Shown: positions 1 to 6,607 of the stretch, piece by piece
How the letters are laid out: every line of letters starts with the position of its first letter
Position numbering within the stretch: the first letter of the stretch is position 1
Origin: Alphaproteobacteria bacterium
GTDB lineage: Bacteria; Pseudomonadota; Alphaproteobacteria; Puniceispirillales; Puniceispirillaceae
Assembly (NCBI GenBank): GCA_011522945.1
Contig: WTHY01000039.1
Span: 1 to 11,753 of the forward strand
Reading direction: 5' to 3'
Length of the DNA stretch: 11,753 nt
Made by a program: the position numbers and the translations under genes
Notes under the pieces: model-generated
The model's input: only the letters and a program-made list of their open reading frames with translations
Told to the model about the DNA's origin: nothing
Databases searched by the model: none

Positions 1-108
1 AGGCACCTAATTGCTGACAGAAAGCAAGCCACTTCAAAAATTATTGGATTAGGATATATTGAAGTGACAGTCTCGTGCAGACAAGTTGAAGAACATCTCT
101 TGGGATAA
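1..108 (+). CDS. Possible 3' end of an unidentified upstream gene (partial)
   Basis: Frame 1 is open from the window edge to a TAA at 106-108, giving 35 residues that start RHLIADRK and end EEHLLG. The other two plus-strand frames hit stops within the first 15 bases. The stop lies 5 bp before the ATG of the next gene, which is the spacing expected inside an operon, and no obvious promoter separates them. I do not recognise the protein family from this fragment. A 35-codon open frame can occur by chance, so this is a tentative call. Confidence 0.4.
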   Translation, partial: RHLIADRKQATSKIIGLGYIEVTVSCRQVEEHLLG

Positions 109-113
109 TCCGC

Positions 114-917
114 ATGAAATTTTGTCTAAATCATATGACAGCGCCGAATTTGGATTGGCAGGCATTCTTAGATCTTGCAATTGAAGTTGGTGCGACAGGG
201 ATTGAGTTTCGTAATGATTTATCAATTCCTCTATTTTCGGGTGAAAATCCAAAAACCATTGGTGCAGCTGTCAAAGCATCTGGTTTAACACTTTATGGTC
301 TGTCTCAAGTCTATCCATTTAACGATTTTTCTGACGAAATTGCGATGGCTGTATCTAGTTTGATCGACATTGCGAAGCGATGTGGCGCTCCAGCCATATC
401 TCTTATCCCGCGCAATGATGGGATTGGCCTTGAGGCAGGCATACGGCAGCAAACCCTTAGACAGGCATTGCAAGACATAAAGCCTATGCTAGACGGTACT
501 GGCGTTATTGGATTGATAGAGCCGCTTGGATTTGAGCGGTCATCACTACGCAGTAAGCGCGAGGCAATTGATGCCATTGAAAGCGTTAATGGTGAGGGGG
601 TGTTTAAACTTGTGCATGATACATTTCATCATCACCTCGCGCAGGAAACAGAATTCTTCCCCTCACACACCGCTATGGTGCATGTCTCCGGTGTTGTAGA
701 TACAAGGTTAGACCTGCGTGATATGGAAGATGCGCATCGTGTGTTGGTTAATGAAGCAGACCGTTTGGGAAATCTGGCACAACTCAAAACACTTCGTAAA
801 CTTGGTTATGACGGGCCTATTTCTATGGAGAGTTTTTCGCCTGAAATACATAGAGCTTCTGATATTTCAAACCAAATTCGGGCTTCCTTTGAATTTTTAA
901 AAAAGGCTGACAGTTAA
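114..917 (+). CDS. iolI: IolI-like 2-keto-myo-inositol isomerase (TIM barrel)
   Basis: This is a 267-residue sugar-phosphate isomerase/epimerase-type TIM barrel, close to the roughly 278 residues of Bacillus IolI. In that family the enzyme interconverts inososes (2-keto-myo-inositol and 1-keto-D-chiro-inositol) in the cytoplasm using a divalent metal. The expected metal-ligand pattern is visible: E136 (in IEPLGF), D169 (in KLVHDTFHHH), H190 (in MVHVSGV) and E239 (in ISMESFSP). The KLVHDTFHHH segment is characteristic of proteobacterial IolI-like proteins. ATG 114 is the natural start, because the barrel begins at once with KFCLNHMTAP; the ribosome-binding site is weak (GGGAT around 102-106). 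The iolG gene follows after 100 bp on the same strand, which supports a role in inositol metabolism. No copy of the 18-bp palindrome lies in front of it, so control may differ from the downstream operon. Another sugar isomerase or epimerase of the same fold cannot be excluded. Confidence 0.75.
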   Translation: MKFCLNHMTAPNLDWQAFLDLAIEVGATGIEFRNDLSIPLFSGENPKTIGAAVKASGLTLYGLSQVYPFNDFSDEIAMAVSSLIDIAKRCGAPAISLIPRNDGIGLEAGIRQQTLRQALQDIKPMLDGTGVIGLIEPLGFERSSLRSKREAIDAIESVNGEGVFKLVHDTFHHHLAQETEFFPSHTAMVHVSGVVDTRLDLRDMEDAHRVLVNEADRLGNLAQLKTLRKLGYDGPISMESFSPEIHRASDISNQIRASFEFLKKADS

Positions 918-1004
918 ACTGAATAAAGGTTACCCCCAGGGAAGTGCATGATAAAGCTATGTTAAAGTGGTATCCTCGTTAGCGGCTAAGAAACACAGAA
1001 TTGT

Positions 1005-1010
1005 AAGGAG
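1005..1010 (+). promoter_or_regulatory. Ribosome-binding site that fixes the iolG GTG start
   Basis: AAGGAG lies 7 bp before a GTG at 1018. The encoded protein then starts MKKKLAILGAG, placing the Rossmann beta-strand at the N-terminus as in IolG proteins. A longer in-frame GTG at 967 has no comparable site and would add 17 unconserved-looking residues. Confidence 0.75.
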
Positions 1011-1017
1011 ACATCAG

Positions 1018-2016
1018 GTGAAAAAGAAACTTGCTATATTAGGGGCAGGGCGTATTGGCCAAGTTCATGCAAGAGCCATTGCCAGTAACCCAATAGCTGA
1101 ACTGGTTGCTATTTTTGATCCTGTCAAAGACGCCGCTGAGGCTGTGACCTCGCAATTTGGAGGCAAGATTTCAGATATTGATTCTATTGTTGCTGATACC
1201 AGCATCGATGCTGTTATTCTATGCACGCCTACTGATATGCATGCTGACCAGATTGAACTTTTTGCTCGTAATGGCAAAGCGATTTTCTGTGAAAAGCCAA
1301 TTGATCTTGATGCGGCAAGGGTGCGCAGCTGTCTTGACGTTGTTGCGGCTACTAAAGCAAAACTGATGGTCGGCTTCAATAGGAGATATGATCCACACTT
1401 TATGGCCTTAAAAGCTGCTATTACAGACGGTCAGATTGGCCGCCCTGAGATGGGGGTGATCACGTCTCGAGATCCTGCGGCACCGCCTGCTGAATATATC
1501 TTGCGCTCAGGAGGAATCTTCCGCGATATGATGATACATGACATAGATATGGCTGTATTCCTCATGGGAGCTATGCCTATATCGGTAATGGCGACAGGTG
1601 CAGTCTTGACTGATCCGGACATCAGCACACTCAATGATTTTGATAGTGCAACTGCAATATTGAAATGGAGTGACGGCCGGCAAGTAAGTATATCGAATTC
1701 TCGCCGTGCGGTTTATGGTTATGACCAAAGAATCGAGATTCATGGCTCAGATGGCATGGTGCAGGCACATAATGAACGGCCAGTGAACATAGAAACAGCG
1801 ACTAGCCAAGGCTATCAGCGTGCGCCGCTTCATGATTTCTTCATGACCCGGTATGTGCGAGCTTATGCCAATGAAATTGATGCATTTATCAGCAGTATTT
1901 CAGATGATACTACAGATATTCCTACAGGTCAGGATGGTTTGAATGCTTTACTGATAGCTGATGCAGCGTTGGAATCTGCACATTCAGGGCAAGCGGTTCA
2001 AATCAATCAGGATTAA
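1018..2016 (+). CDS. iolG: IolG, myo-inositol 2-dehydrogenase (Gfo/Idh/MocA family)
   Basis: IolG is a cytoplasmic enzyme that oxidises myo-inositol to 2-keto-myo-inositol (scyllo-inosose) with NAD+, the first step of the Iol pathway. From the GTG at 1018 the protein has 332 residues, the usual IolG length. The Rossmann motif GAGRIG is at residues 9-14 and an acidic residue ending the second strand (D34) fits NAD preference. CEKP at 91-94 supplies catalytic K93; GGIFRDMMIHDID supplies D170 and H174. These match the Lys-Asp-His triad of Bacillus IolG (K97, D172, H176). GFNRRYDPHF at 119-128 is typical of IolG rather than of other family branches. It lies 100 bp after the iolI-like gene and before the transporter. 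The palindrome at 2089 is downstream of it, so iolI and iolG appear to form a separate unit. Related specificities (scyllo- or chiro-inositol, glucose) remain possible. Confidence 0.8.
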   Translation: MKKKLAILGAGRIGQVHARAIASNPIAELVAIFDPVKDAAEAVTSQFGGKISDIDSIVADTSIDAVILCTPTDMHADQIELFARNGKAIFCEKPIDLDAARVRSCLDVVAATKAKLMVGFNRRYDPHFMALKAAITDGQIGRPEMGVITSRDPAAPPAEYILRSGGIFRDMMIHDIDMAVFLMGAMPISVMATGAVLTDPDISTLNDFDSATAILKWSDGRQVSISNSRRAVYGYDQRIEIHGSDGMVQAHNERPVNIETATSQGYQRAPLHDFFMTRYVRAYANEIDAFISSISDDTTDIPTGQDGLNALLIADAALESAHSGQAVQINQD

Positions 2017-2088
2017 GCGGAAATTTTGCTTCCAAAATTATGGCTTTGGTGAGGTTTCTTGCCCAAATCCTGAAAAATATCAAAAGAC

Positions 2089-2106
2089 TTTGCAACCGGT
2101 TGCAAA
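2089..2106. promoter_or_regulatory. LacI-family operator, copy 1 (perfect 18-bp palindrome)
   Basis: TTTGCAACCGGTTGCAAA is its own reverse complement over all 18 bases. It has the central CG and the AACCGGTT core seen in many LacI/GalR operators, where a hinge-helix leucine inserts at the central CG step. It lies 72 bp after the iolG stop and 247 bp before the binding-protein ATG. The identical sequence occurs once more, at 11724-11741, in front of the minus-strand operon. The LacI-type gene at 7477 is the obvious candidate regulator; binding is inferred. A TTGACG that could be a -35 element starts 5 bp downstream (2112-2117). Confidence 0.85.
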
Positions 2107-2353
2107 AACTATTGACGGATGCCTAAAACTTTTCCACGGTAATAATTACGAATGTTATTTGTTCATAGGCGGGCATAGAAATCGCCATGATGGCAACGGT
2201 CGGGGATGACTGTGGTGGCGGTTTGTTATGCCGAGTAAGATTTGCATAACCTAAACCAAATACCCCGCTTCTAAAGCAGATAGCGTCAATAGATTGGTGG
2301 TTTAACACCAAAAACTGAATGGCAAAATAATTGCCAAAACCTTGGAGGATGAC
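2107..2353 (+). promoter_or_regulatory. Gene-free leader with three predicted hairpins before the binding-protein gene
   Basis: No credible gene is seen in this stretch. It holds a possible -35 element (TTGACG, 2112-2117) and a TAATAA at 2140-2145, but they are 22 bp apart, which is too wide for a standard sigma-70 promoter, so the transcription start is uncertain. Three inverted repeats follow. GGTTT plus GTTATGC (2220-2231) pairs with GCATAAC (2244-2250) and AAACC (2253-2257), with a 2-base bulge. TTGGTG (2294-2299) pairs with CACCAA (2306-2311). TGGCAA (2320-2325) pairs with TTGCCA (2331-2336). The ribosome-binding site GGAGG (2344-2348) starts 8 bases after the last stem. No known riboswitch class is recognised. 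Confidence 0.5.
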
Positions 2354-3289
2354 ATGAAAAAAGTATTAATGGCAGCAGGTCTCGCTGCATTAATGACAAG
2401 CTCAGCCCTGGCTGAAACAATTGGTGCATCGATTGCACGTTTTGATGATAACGGCCTGACAATCATGCGTAATGGCATGACTGCACATATTGATACATTG
2501 TCTGGTGTTGAATTGCAGATGGAAGATGCTCAGGATGATGTTGCGCGTCAGCTAGACCAAATCAATAACTTTATCGCTTCAGGCGTTGATGCGATTATTG
2601 TTAATGCGGTTGATACAAACGCTACTGAAGCCATGTCAAATGCAGCTGCAGCTGCTGGTGTGCCGCTAGTATATGTAAACCGTCAGCCAATCAACCTTGA
2701 TACTATGCCAGATGGTCAGGCATTTGTTGCGTCAAACGAAATTGAATCAGGTACTCTGGAAGCCTTCCAGATCTGCCGTAATCTTCGTGCTGCTGGTAAA
2801 TCTGGCGGCGCAACAGGCTATCTGATGAATGGTCAGCTTTCAAACCAGGCGGCTGTTCAGCGTTCAAAGGACGTTCATGATGTGATCGGCATGGATATGT
2901 GTAACTTCATGACTTTAATCGATGAGCAGACAGCTAATTGGTCACGTGATGAAGCACAGGATCTGATGACAAACTGGATGTCTTCAGGCGAGCCATTTGA
3001 CTTTGTTATTGCTAACAACGATGAAATGGCCATTGGTGCAATTCAGGCTATGAAGGCTGCTGGTATGGATATGGCTGAAATTCAGGTAGGTGGTGTTGAT
3101 GCTACTCCTGACGCGTTGGTTGCCATGGCTGCTGGCGATTTAGATGTGACAGTATTCCAGGATCTTGCTGGTCAGGGTGCTGGTTCTATCGATACAGCAT
3201 TGGCGTTGTCACGTGGTGAGTCTGTCGACAAGACAGTCTTTATCCCATTCATTCTGGTAACACCTGAAAACGCTGCTGAATTCCAGTAA
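2354..3289 (+). CDS. Periplasmic sugar (probably inositol) ABC transporter substrate-binding protein
   Basis: The product is a 311-residue type I periplasmic-binding protein of the CUT2/ribose class that would capture a sugar or cyclitol and deliver it to the permease encoded next. Residues 1-20 form a Sec signal peptide (MKK, a hydrophobic core, then SALA before E21) with likely cleavage after A20. Family landmarks are QLDQINNFIASGVDAIIVNAVD (residues 66-87; the usual 'n-domain' signature region), ANNDEMAIGAI (220-230) and GGVDATPDAL (246-255). The ATG at 2354 is chosen over an in-frame TTG at 2342 because GGAGG at 2344-2348 fits it with a 5-bp gap and the signal peptide then starts correctly. 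The first gene after the palindromic operator, it is separated from the permease gene by a hairpin that probably raises its relative expression. Substrate assignment to inositol comes from neighbouring iol genes; ribose, fructose or another sugar is possible. Two cysteines (C141, C183) could form a disulfide. Confidence 0.85.
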   Translation: MKKVLMAAGLAALMTSSALAETIGASIARFDDNGLTIMRNGMTAHIDTLSGVELQMEDAQDDVARQLDQINNFIASGVDAIIVNAVDTNATEAMSNAAAAAGVPLVYVNRQPINLDTMPDGQAFVASNEIESGTLEAFQICRNLRAAGKSGGATGYLMNGQLSNQAAVQRSKDVHDVIGMDMCNFMTLIDEQTANWSRDEAQDLMTNWMSSGEPFDFVIANNDEMAIGAIQAMKAAGMDMAEIQVGGVDATPDALVAMAAGDLDVTVFQDLAGQGAGSIDTALALSRGESVDKTVFIPFILVTPENAAEFQ

Positions 3290-3307
3290 GCTAGGTAAAA
3301 TAATGGC

Positions 3308-3341
3308 AAGGCGGCACAATCGTGCCGCCTTAGTCTTTTTT
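3308..3341 (+). terminator. Intra-operon hairpin and T-run (partial terminator or mRNA stabiliser)
   Basis: AAGGCGGCAC (3308-3317) and GTGCCGCCTT (3322-3331) form a perfect, GC-rich 10-bp stem with a 4-base loop. A TTTTTT run follows at 3336-3341, four bases after the stem. It sits 18 bp after the binding-protein stop and 23 bp before the permease ATG. In binding-protein-dependent transporters such elements commonly reduce read-through or protect the upstream mRNA, giving more binding protein than membrane components. The four-base gap before the T-run suggests that termination may be incomplete. Confidence 0.8.
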
Positions 3342-3364
3342 AAAAATATTGGGTGGAGAGACAC

Positions 3365-4447
3365 ATGGCTGATACCTCTCGCGGCACAGGCGGATTAGCG
3401 TTTGATTCAAAAAAACGGTCTTTGCCTAGTGAATTGAATATCTTTATTGCATTAATTCTCATTGTCCTCGCTTTCGAAGCCTTAGGGCAATTGCTTCCTT
3501 ATATGAACAATCAAAGCTTCCTGTTTGATACAAGAGACAGGTTTGACTCAATTTTTAATGAAGCGCGACTGCGTATCATCATTCTTCAAGTGTCTATCAT
3601 TGGTATCATCGCCCTTGGTGTGACCCAAGTCATCATTTCAGGTGGCATTGATTTATCCTCTGGCCCCTTGGTTGGTGCAACAGCGATGATTGTGATGTCT
3701 TTTGCGCAAACCGAATTGGTCAATGGTAATCCTAACCCGAAAGCTGTATTTGGGGCATGGGCTTTTGATCTGCCTGTGCTCATACCCATTATGGTGGGGC
3801 TTGCTTTTGGGGCATTTATTGGTGCAATTAATGGCGCCCTAATCGCAATCACCCGCATACCGCCATTTATTGCAACATTAGGCATGTTCTTGATTTGTCG
3901 TGGCATCGCGCAAGCATGGACAAGAGGTAAGCCAGTATCATTCCCAACAGAGAGTTTTGCCTCTATCGGCAAAGGTATGATGCCGGTTATGTGGTTTATT
4001 GGCCTCGCATTTATCCTACATTTTGTCATGCGCTATACAGTCTATGGAAAACACACCTATGCTGTTGGCTCAAATGAGGATGCGGCACGGATGTCAGGTA
4101 TTAATGTCGAACGGCATAAGGTCATGGTCTATATGATGGCTTCGATGCTGGCCGCTTTTGCCGCAATTATCTTGAGTTCAAAAAACCTGACTGCCCAGTC
4201 AGGTATGGGGATTTTCTACGAACTCTACGCCATTGCGATGGCTGTGATTGGCGGGGTTAGCCTTACAGGAGGCCGAGGGTCAATCATCGGAACCGTTCTC
4301 GGCGCTATGGTTTTTGGTGTGATACAATCTGGGTTCACCTACATCAAGCTTGATGCCTTCTTCCAGTTAATGGCAATGGGGACAATTATTATCTCAGCGG
4401 TTGTGCTGGACAAGGTGCGTCAAGACCGTGCCACTAAGCGGAATTAG
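3365..4447 (+). CDS. ABC transporter permease, CUT2 (BPD_transp_2) family, probably inositol
   Basis: This 360-residue inner-membrane protein would form the homodimeric channel of the importer. Hydrophobic segments lie at about residues 25-45, 70-92, 97-115, 136-162, 166-184, 206-224, 252-271, 284-300, 305-324 and 331-348. This pattern fits the roughly ten helices of the RbsC/FrcC/IatP family. Family motifs include QVIISGGIDLSSG (88-100), the cytoplasmic coupling loop GSNEDAARMSGINV (235-248) that contacts the ATPase, and AVIGGVSLTGGRGS (293-306). The start is the ATG at 3365, with GGAGAG at 3355-3360; an in-frame GTG at 3353 overlaps that site and is unlikely. The ATPase gene follows with an 11-bp gap. 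The YELYAIAMAVIGG region resembles permeases annotated for inositol, but the exact substrate cannot be read from sequence. Confidence 0.87.
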   Translation: MADTSRGTGGLAFDSKKRSLPSELNIFIALILIVLAFEALGQLLPYMNNQSFLFDTRDRFDSIFNEARLRIIILQVSIIGIIALGVTQVIISGGIDLSSGPLVGATAMIVMSFAQTELVNGNPNPKAVFGAWAFDLPVLIPIMVGLAFGAFIGAINGALIAITRIPPFIATLGMFLICRGIAQAWTRGKPVSFPTESFASIGKGMMPVMWFIGLAFILHFVMRYTVYGKHTYAVGSNEDAARMSGINVERHKVMVYMMASMLAAFAAIILSSKNLTAQSGMGIFYELYAIAMAVIGGVSLTGGRGSIIGTVLGAMVFGVIQSGFTYIKLDAFFQLMAMGTIIISAVVLDKVRQDRATKRN

Positions 4448-4458
4448 AGGGGGTTGCA

Positions 4459-5241
4459 ATGAGTGATATCATTCTTGAAACCAAGGGATTGACCAAACAT
4501 TATGGTGGCGTCCATGCCCTTGAGCAGGCTGATTTTGTCCTCCGCGATGGCGAACATGTGGCTATCATGGGAGATAATGGTGCTGGTAAGTCAACCTTTG
4601 TGCGGCAGATAACGGGTGTGGAACAACGTACTAGTGGCACCATTAAGTTTGGTGGCAAAGAGGTAAATTTTAAAAGCCCTATTCACGCACGGGAAGCTGG
4701 GATTGAAACCGTTTTCCAGACGTTAGCGCTGGCAGACCATCTTGATGTACCGGATAATATTTTCCTAGGTCGTGAAATTACCAAATGGAATTGGCTAGGG
4801 CCGTTTCGGCGTCTCGATTACAAGGCGATGCGTGCAGAAACCATTGCAGCGCTCGAGCGGACAGCGGTGAAAATTCCAAATATTAATAACACGATTCAAA
4901 ATATGTCAGGAGGGCAGCGGCAATGTGTGGCGATTGCCCGTACAGCAAGTTTCCATTCGCGTTTGACAATTATGGATGAACCGACAGCTGCTTTGGGCGT
5001 TCAGGAAACAGAGCAGGTAGAAAACATTATCCGTAATTTGAAAGATGCGGGCGAGCCTTTGATTCTCGTAAGTCACAATATGCGCCAGGTCTTTGATCTC
5101 GTAGATCGTATTGTTGTGTTTAGACGTGGCCGAATCTGTGCCAATCTGGATATTAAGGCAGATAAAGTTACAGGTGAGGATGTAGTCGGCTATATCACTG
5201 GAGCTAAAACAGGTGAGGAATATATGGAGACTGCGCTTTAG
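4459..5241 (+). CDS. Sugar ABC transporter ATP-binding protein, single-domain (FrcA-like)
   Basis: The cytoplasmic ATPase of the importer, 260 residues with one nucleotide-binding domain. Walker A is GDNGAGKST (38-46), the Q-loop is at Q87, the ABC signature MSGGQRQ is at 149-155, Walker B LTIMDE with the catalytic glutamate is at 169-174, and the switch histidine is H206 in LVSHNMRQV. All catalytic motifs are intact. Most CUT2 ATPases, such as RbsA and Caulobacter IatA, are about 500 residues with two fused domains, so this protein must work as a homodimer, as does FrcA of the rhizobial fructose system FrcBCA. Gene order and sizes also match FrcB-FrcC-FrcA. The ATG at 4459 has AGGGGG at 4448-4453 in front. 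There is no sign of truncation: the C-terminus extends about 50 residues beyond the H-loop, as usual for the single-domain form. Confidence 0.9.
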   Translation: MSDIILETKGLTKHYGGVHALEQADFVLRDGEHVAIMGDNGAGKSTFVRQITGVEQRTSGTIKFGGKEVNFKSPIHAREAGIETVFQTLALADHLDVPDNIFLGREITKWNWLGPFRRLDYKAMRAETIAALERTAVKIPNINNTIQNMSGGQRQCVAIARTASFHSRLTIMDEPTAALGVQETEQVENIIRNLKDAGEPLILVSHNMRQVFDLVDRIVVFRRGRICANLDIKADKVTGEDVVGYITGAKTGEEYMETAL

Positions 5242-5435
5242 AGACTAGGTTGCGCAGGCAGTTCGGTAAGGCAGGGCCCGTGCGTGTAGCCTGATAAGGA
5301 TAGGCCAACAGTCATGAGCCAGCGGTGTCTGCCTGGTAATGGCGGCGCAAAAACACTGCCCAGTTCAGGCAGGTCAGTGACGTTTGGCTGGTTATCAAGC
5401 CCAGTGGAGAGAGCTTTTATAAAAAAGGTATTCTG
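5242..5435 (+). other. Long intra-operon spacer with a repeated CAGGCAG motif
   Basis: This 194-bp spacer stands out among neighbours separated by 11-62 bp. CAGGCAG occurs at 5255-5261 and 5366-5372, and its inverse CTGCCTG at 5329-5335, so two alternative long-range pairings are possible. A small hairpin CTGCC (5356-5360) with GGCAG (5368-5372) is also possible. There is no T-run, so I do not call a terminator. The reading frame leading into the next gene is closed by TAA at 5337-5339, so the next coding region is not longer. A weak ribosome-binding site (AAAAGG, about 5423-5428) precedes the ATG at 5436. An internal promoter could lie here, but none is convincing. Confidence 0.4.
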
Positions 5436-6578
5436 ATGACTTATTATTCTAAAGAAGATTGTCAGATTGATGATTTTGACGTTTTGATTGCACGGCAATT
5501 ATCATTAAAAAGCCACTCGCGCGCGGTTGAGGTGCAGCATAATGTACCTTTCTACGACGCGCCCTCTCTAGATAGTGATTTGCGGGATGCAGATAAACGT
5601 CAGGATATATTGGCAGAGTGGGTTGATGTTCTGTTACGACAATCTGGCGTCCTAGTCTTAAAGCAGGCTGTTGCTGATCATAATGTGATTGACGCTGTGA
5701 CATCTGTTTTTGAGCAGATCATAGAAGATGAACGTGATACGCAAACAGGTGGCGATCATTTTGCCGGAACAGGGGCAAATGACAGGATTTGGAATGCATT
5801 GCAAAAGCTTGCCATCTCAGATCCAGATTTATTTGTCCGCTATTTTGCCAGCCTATCCATCGCGGCGGTTTCAGAGGCGTATTTAGGCCCAGCCTATCAA
5901 ATGACTGCACAAGTCAATCTGGTGCGGCCAGGGGGACGGGCGCAAATTGCCCATCGTGATTATCATCTAGGTTTTATGAGCGCTGAACAATCTGCACTAT
6001 ATCCGGCCCATGCGCATCAGATTTCAGCTGGTATTACCTTGCAGGGGGCGATTGCACATTGTGATATGCCGGTAATTAGCGGTCCAACAAAATTTCTACC
6101 ATTTTCCCAGCTGTATCAACCAGGATATCTGGCGGTTCACCAGGATGATTTCAGAGCAAAATTTGAAGCCAATTTTGTTCAGCTGCCTTTAGAAAAAGGT
6201 GATGCAATTTTCTTTAGTCCAGCACTCTTCCATGCCGCCGGTGATAATGACAGCAATGATATACAGCGTTTGGCGAATTTATTGCAGGTCTCCTCAGCGA
6301 TGGGACGGTCAATTGAATCATTGGATAGAACAGCTATTTGCCAGAAGCTATATCCGGCTTTGGCACGTAGCAATTTGAGCCAAGCTGAACATGATGCTGT
6401 GATTGCAGCAGCTGCTGAAGGGTATGCTTTTCCAACCAACCTAGATCTTGATCCACCTTTGGGAGGAAATGCATCTGAAAGCCAAGCCATGCTGCTAAAG
6501 AGAGCTTTGTCTGAGCAAATGAGCGCAGATGAATTCGCCGCTGAATTGGCCCAGCAAAATGATAAGAGGCGCGCCTAA
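5436..6578 (+). CDS. Phytanoyl-CoA dioxygenase (PhyH)-like Fe(II)/2-oxoglutarate oxygenase
   Basis: A 380-residue protein of the PhyH branch of Fe(II)- and 2-oxoglutarate-dependent oxygenases, which hydroxylate or demethylate small molecules with O2. The iron triad is visible: H173 and D175 in AHRDYHLGF, and H266 in SPALFHAAGDN. R278 (in DIQRLANLLQVS) is well placed to bind the 2-oxoglutarate carboxylate. Spacing is close to human PAHX (H175, D177, H264, R275). Other family features are SGPTKFLPFSQ (215-225), the strand that follows the first ligands, and KGDAIFFSP (254-262). There is no signal peptide, so it acts in the cytoplasm. The C-terminal segment (about 295-380) beyond the barrel is charged and unassigned. 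It lies 29 bp before iolB on the same strand and probably shares its transcript. The active site looks intact; the substrate is unknown. Position suggests a modified inositol, for example O-demethylation, but that is inference. Confidence 0.8.
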   Translation: MTYYSKEDCQIDDFDVLIARQLSLKSHSRAVEVQHNVPFYDAPSLDSDLRDADKRQDILAEWVDVLLRQSGVLVLKQAVADHNVIDAVTSVFEQIIEDERDTQTGGDHFAGTGANDRIWNALQKLAISDPDLFVRYFASLSIAAVSEAYLGPAYQMTAQVNLVRPGGRAQIAHRDYHLGFMSAEQSALYPAHAHQISAGITLQGAIAHCDMPVISGPTKFLPFSQLYQPGYLAVHQDDFRAKFEANFVQLPLEKGDAIFFSPALFHAAGDNDSNDIQRLANLLQVSSAMGRSIESLDRTAICQKLYPALARSNLSQAEHDAVIAAAAEGYAFPTNLDLDPPLGGNASESQAMLLKRALSEQMSADEFAAELAQQNDKRRA

Positions 6579-6607
6579 ATAATGGGTGATCGCATGGGGG
6601 ATGTAAT

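Noticed and set aside
2022..2039. AATTTT/AAAATT inverted repeat just after the iolG stop as a terminator.
   Set aside because: The stem is AT-only and 6 bp long with no T-run after it, too weak for intrinsic termination.
2112..2145. Sigma-70 promoter from TTGACG (2112-2117) and TAATAA (2140-2145).
   Set aside because: The spacer is 22 bp instead of about 17, so the pair is not a convincing promoter. It is mentioned only in the leader entry.
2206..2238. Ten-codon open frame (MTVVAVCYAE) in the leader, ending within the loop of the first hairpin; could be a leader peptide.
   Set aside because: Very short, no run of regulatory codons and only a poor G-rich ribosome-binding site, so chance is the simplest explanation.
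3586..4029. Long minus-strand open frame (147 codons) inside the permease gene.
   Set aside because: It is antisense to a well-supported membrane protein gene; its apparent length follows from the codon composition of the permease.
5238..5498. Minus-strand open frame of 86 codons across the spacer and the start of the oxygenase gene.
   Set aside because: It overlaps the clearly coding N-terminus of the oxygenase, has no recognisable motif, and would lie antisense inside an operon.
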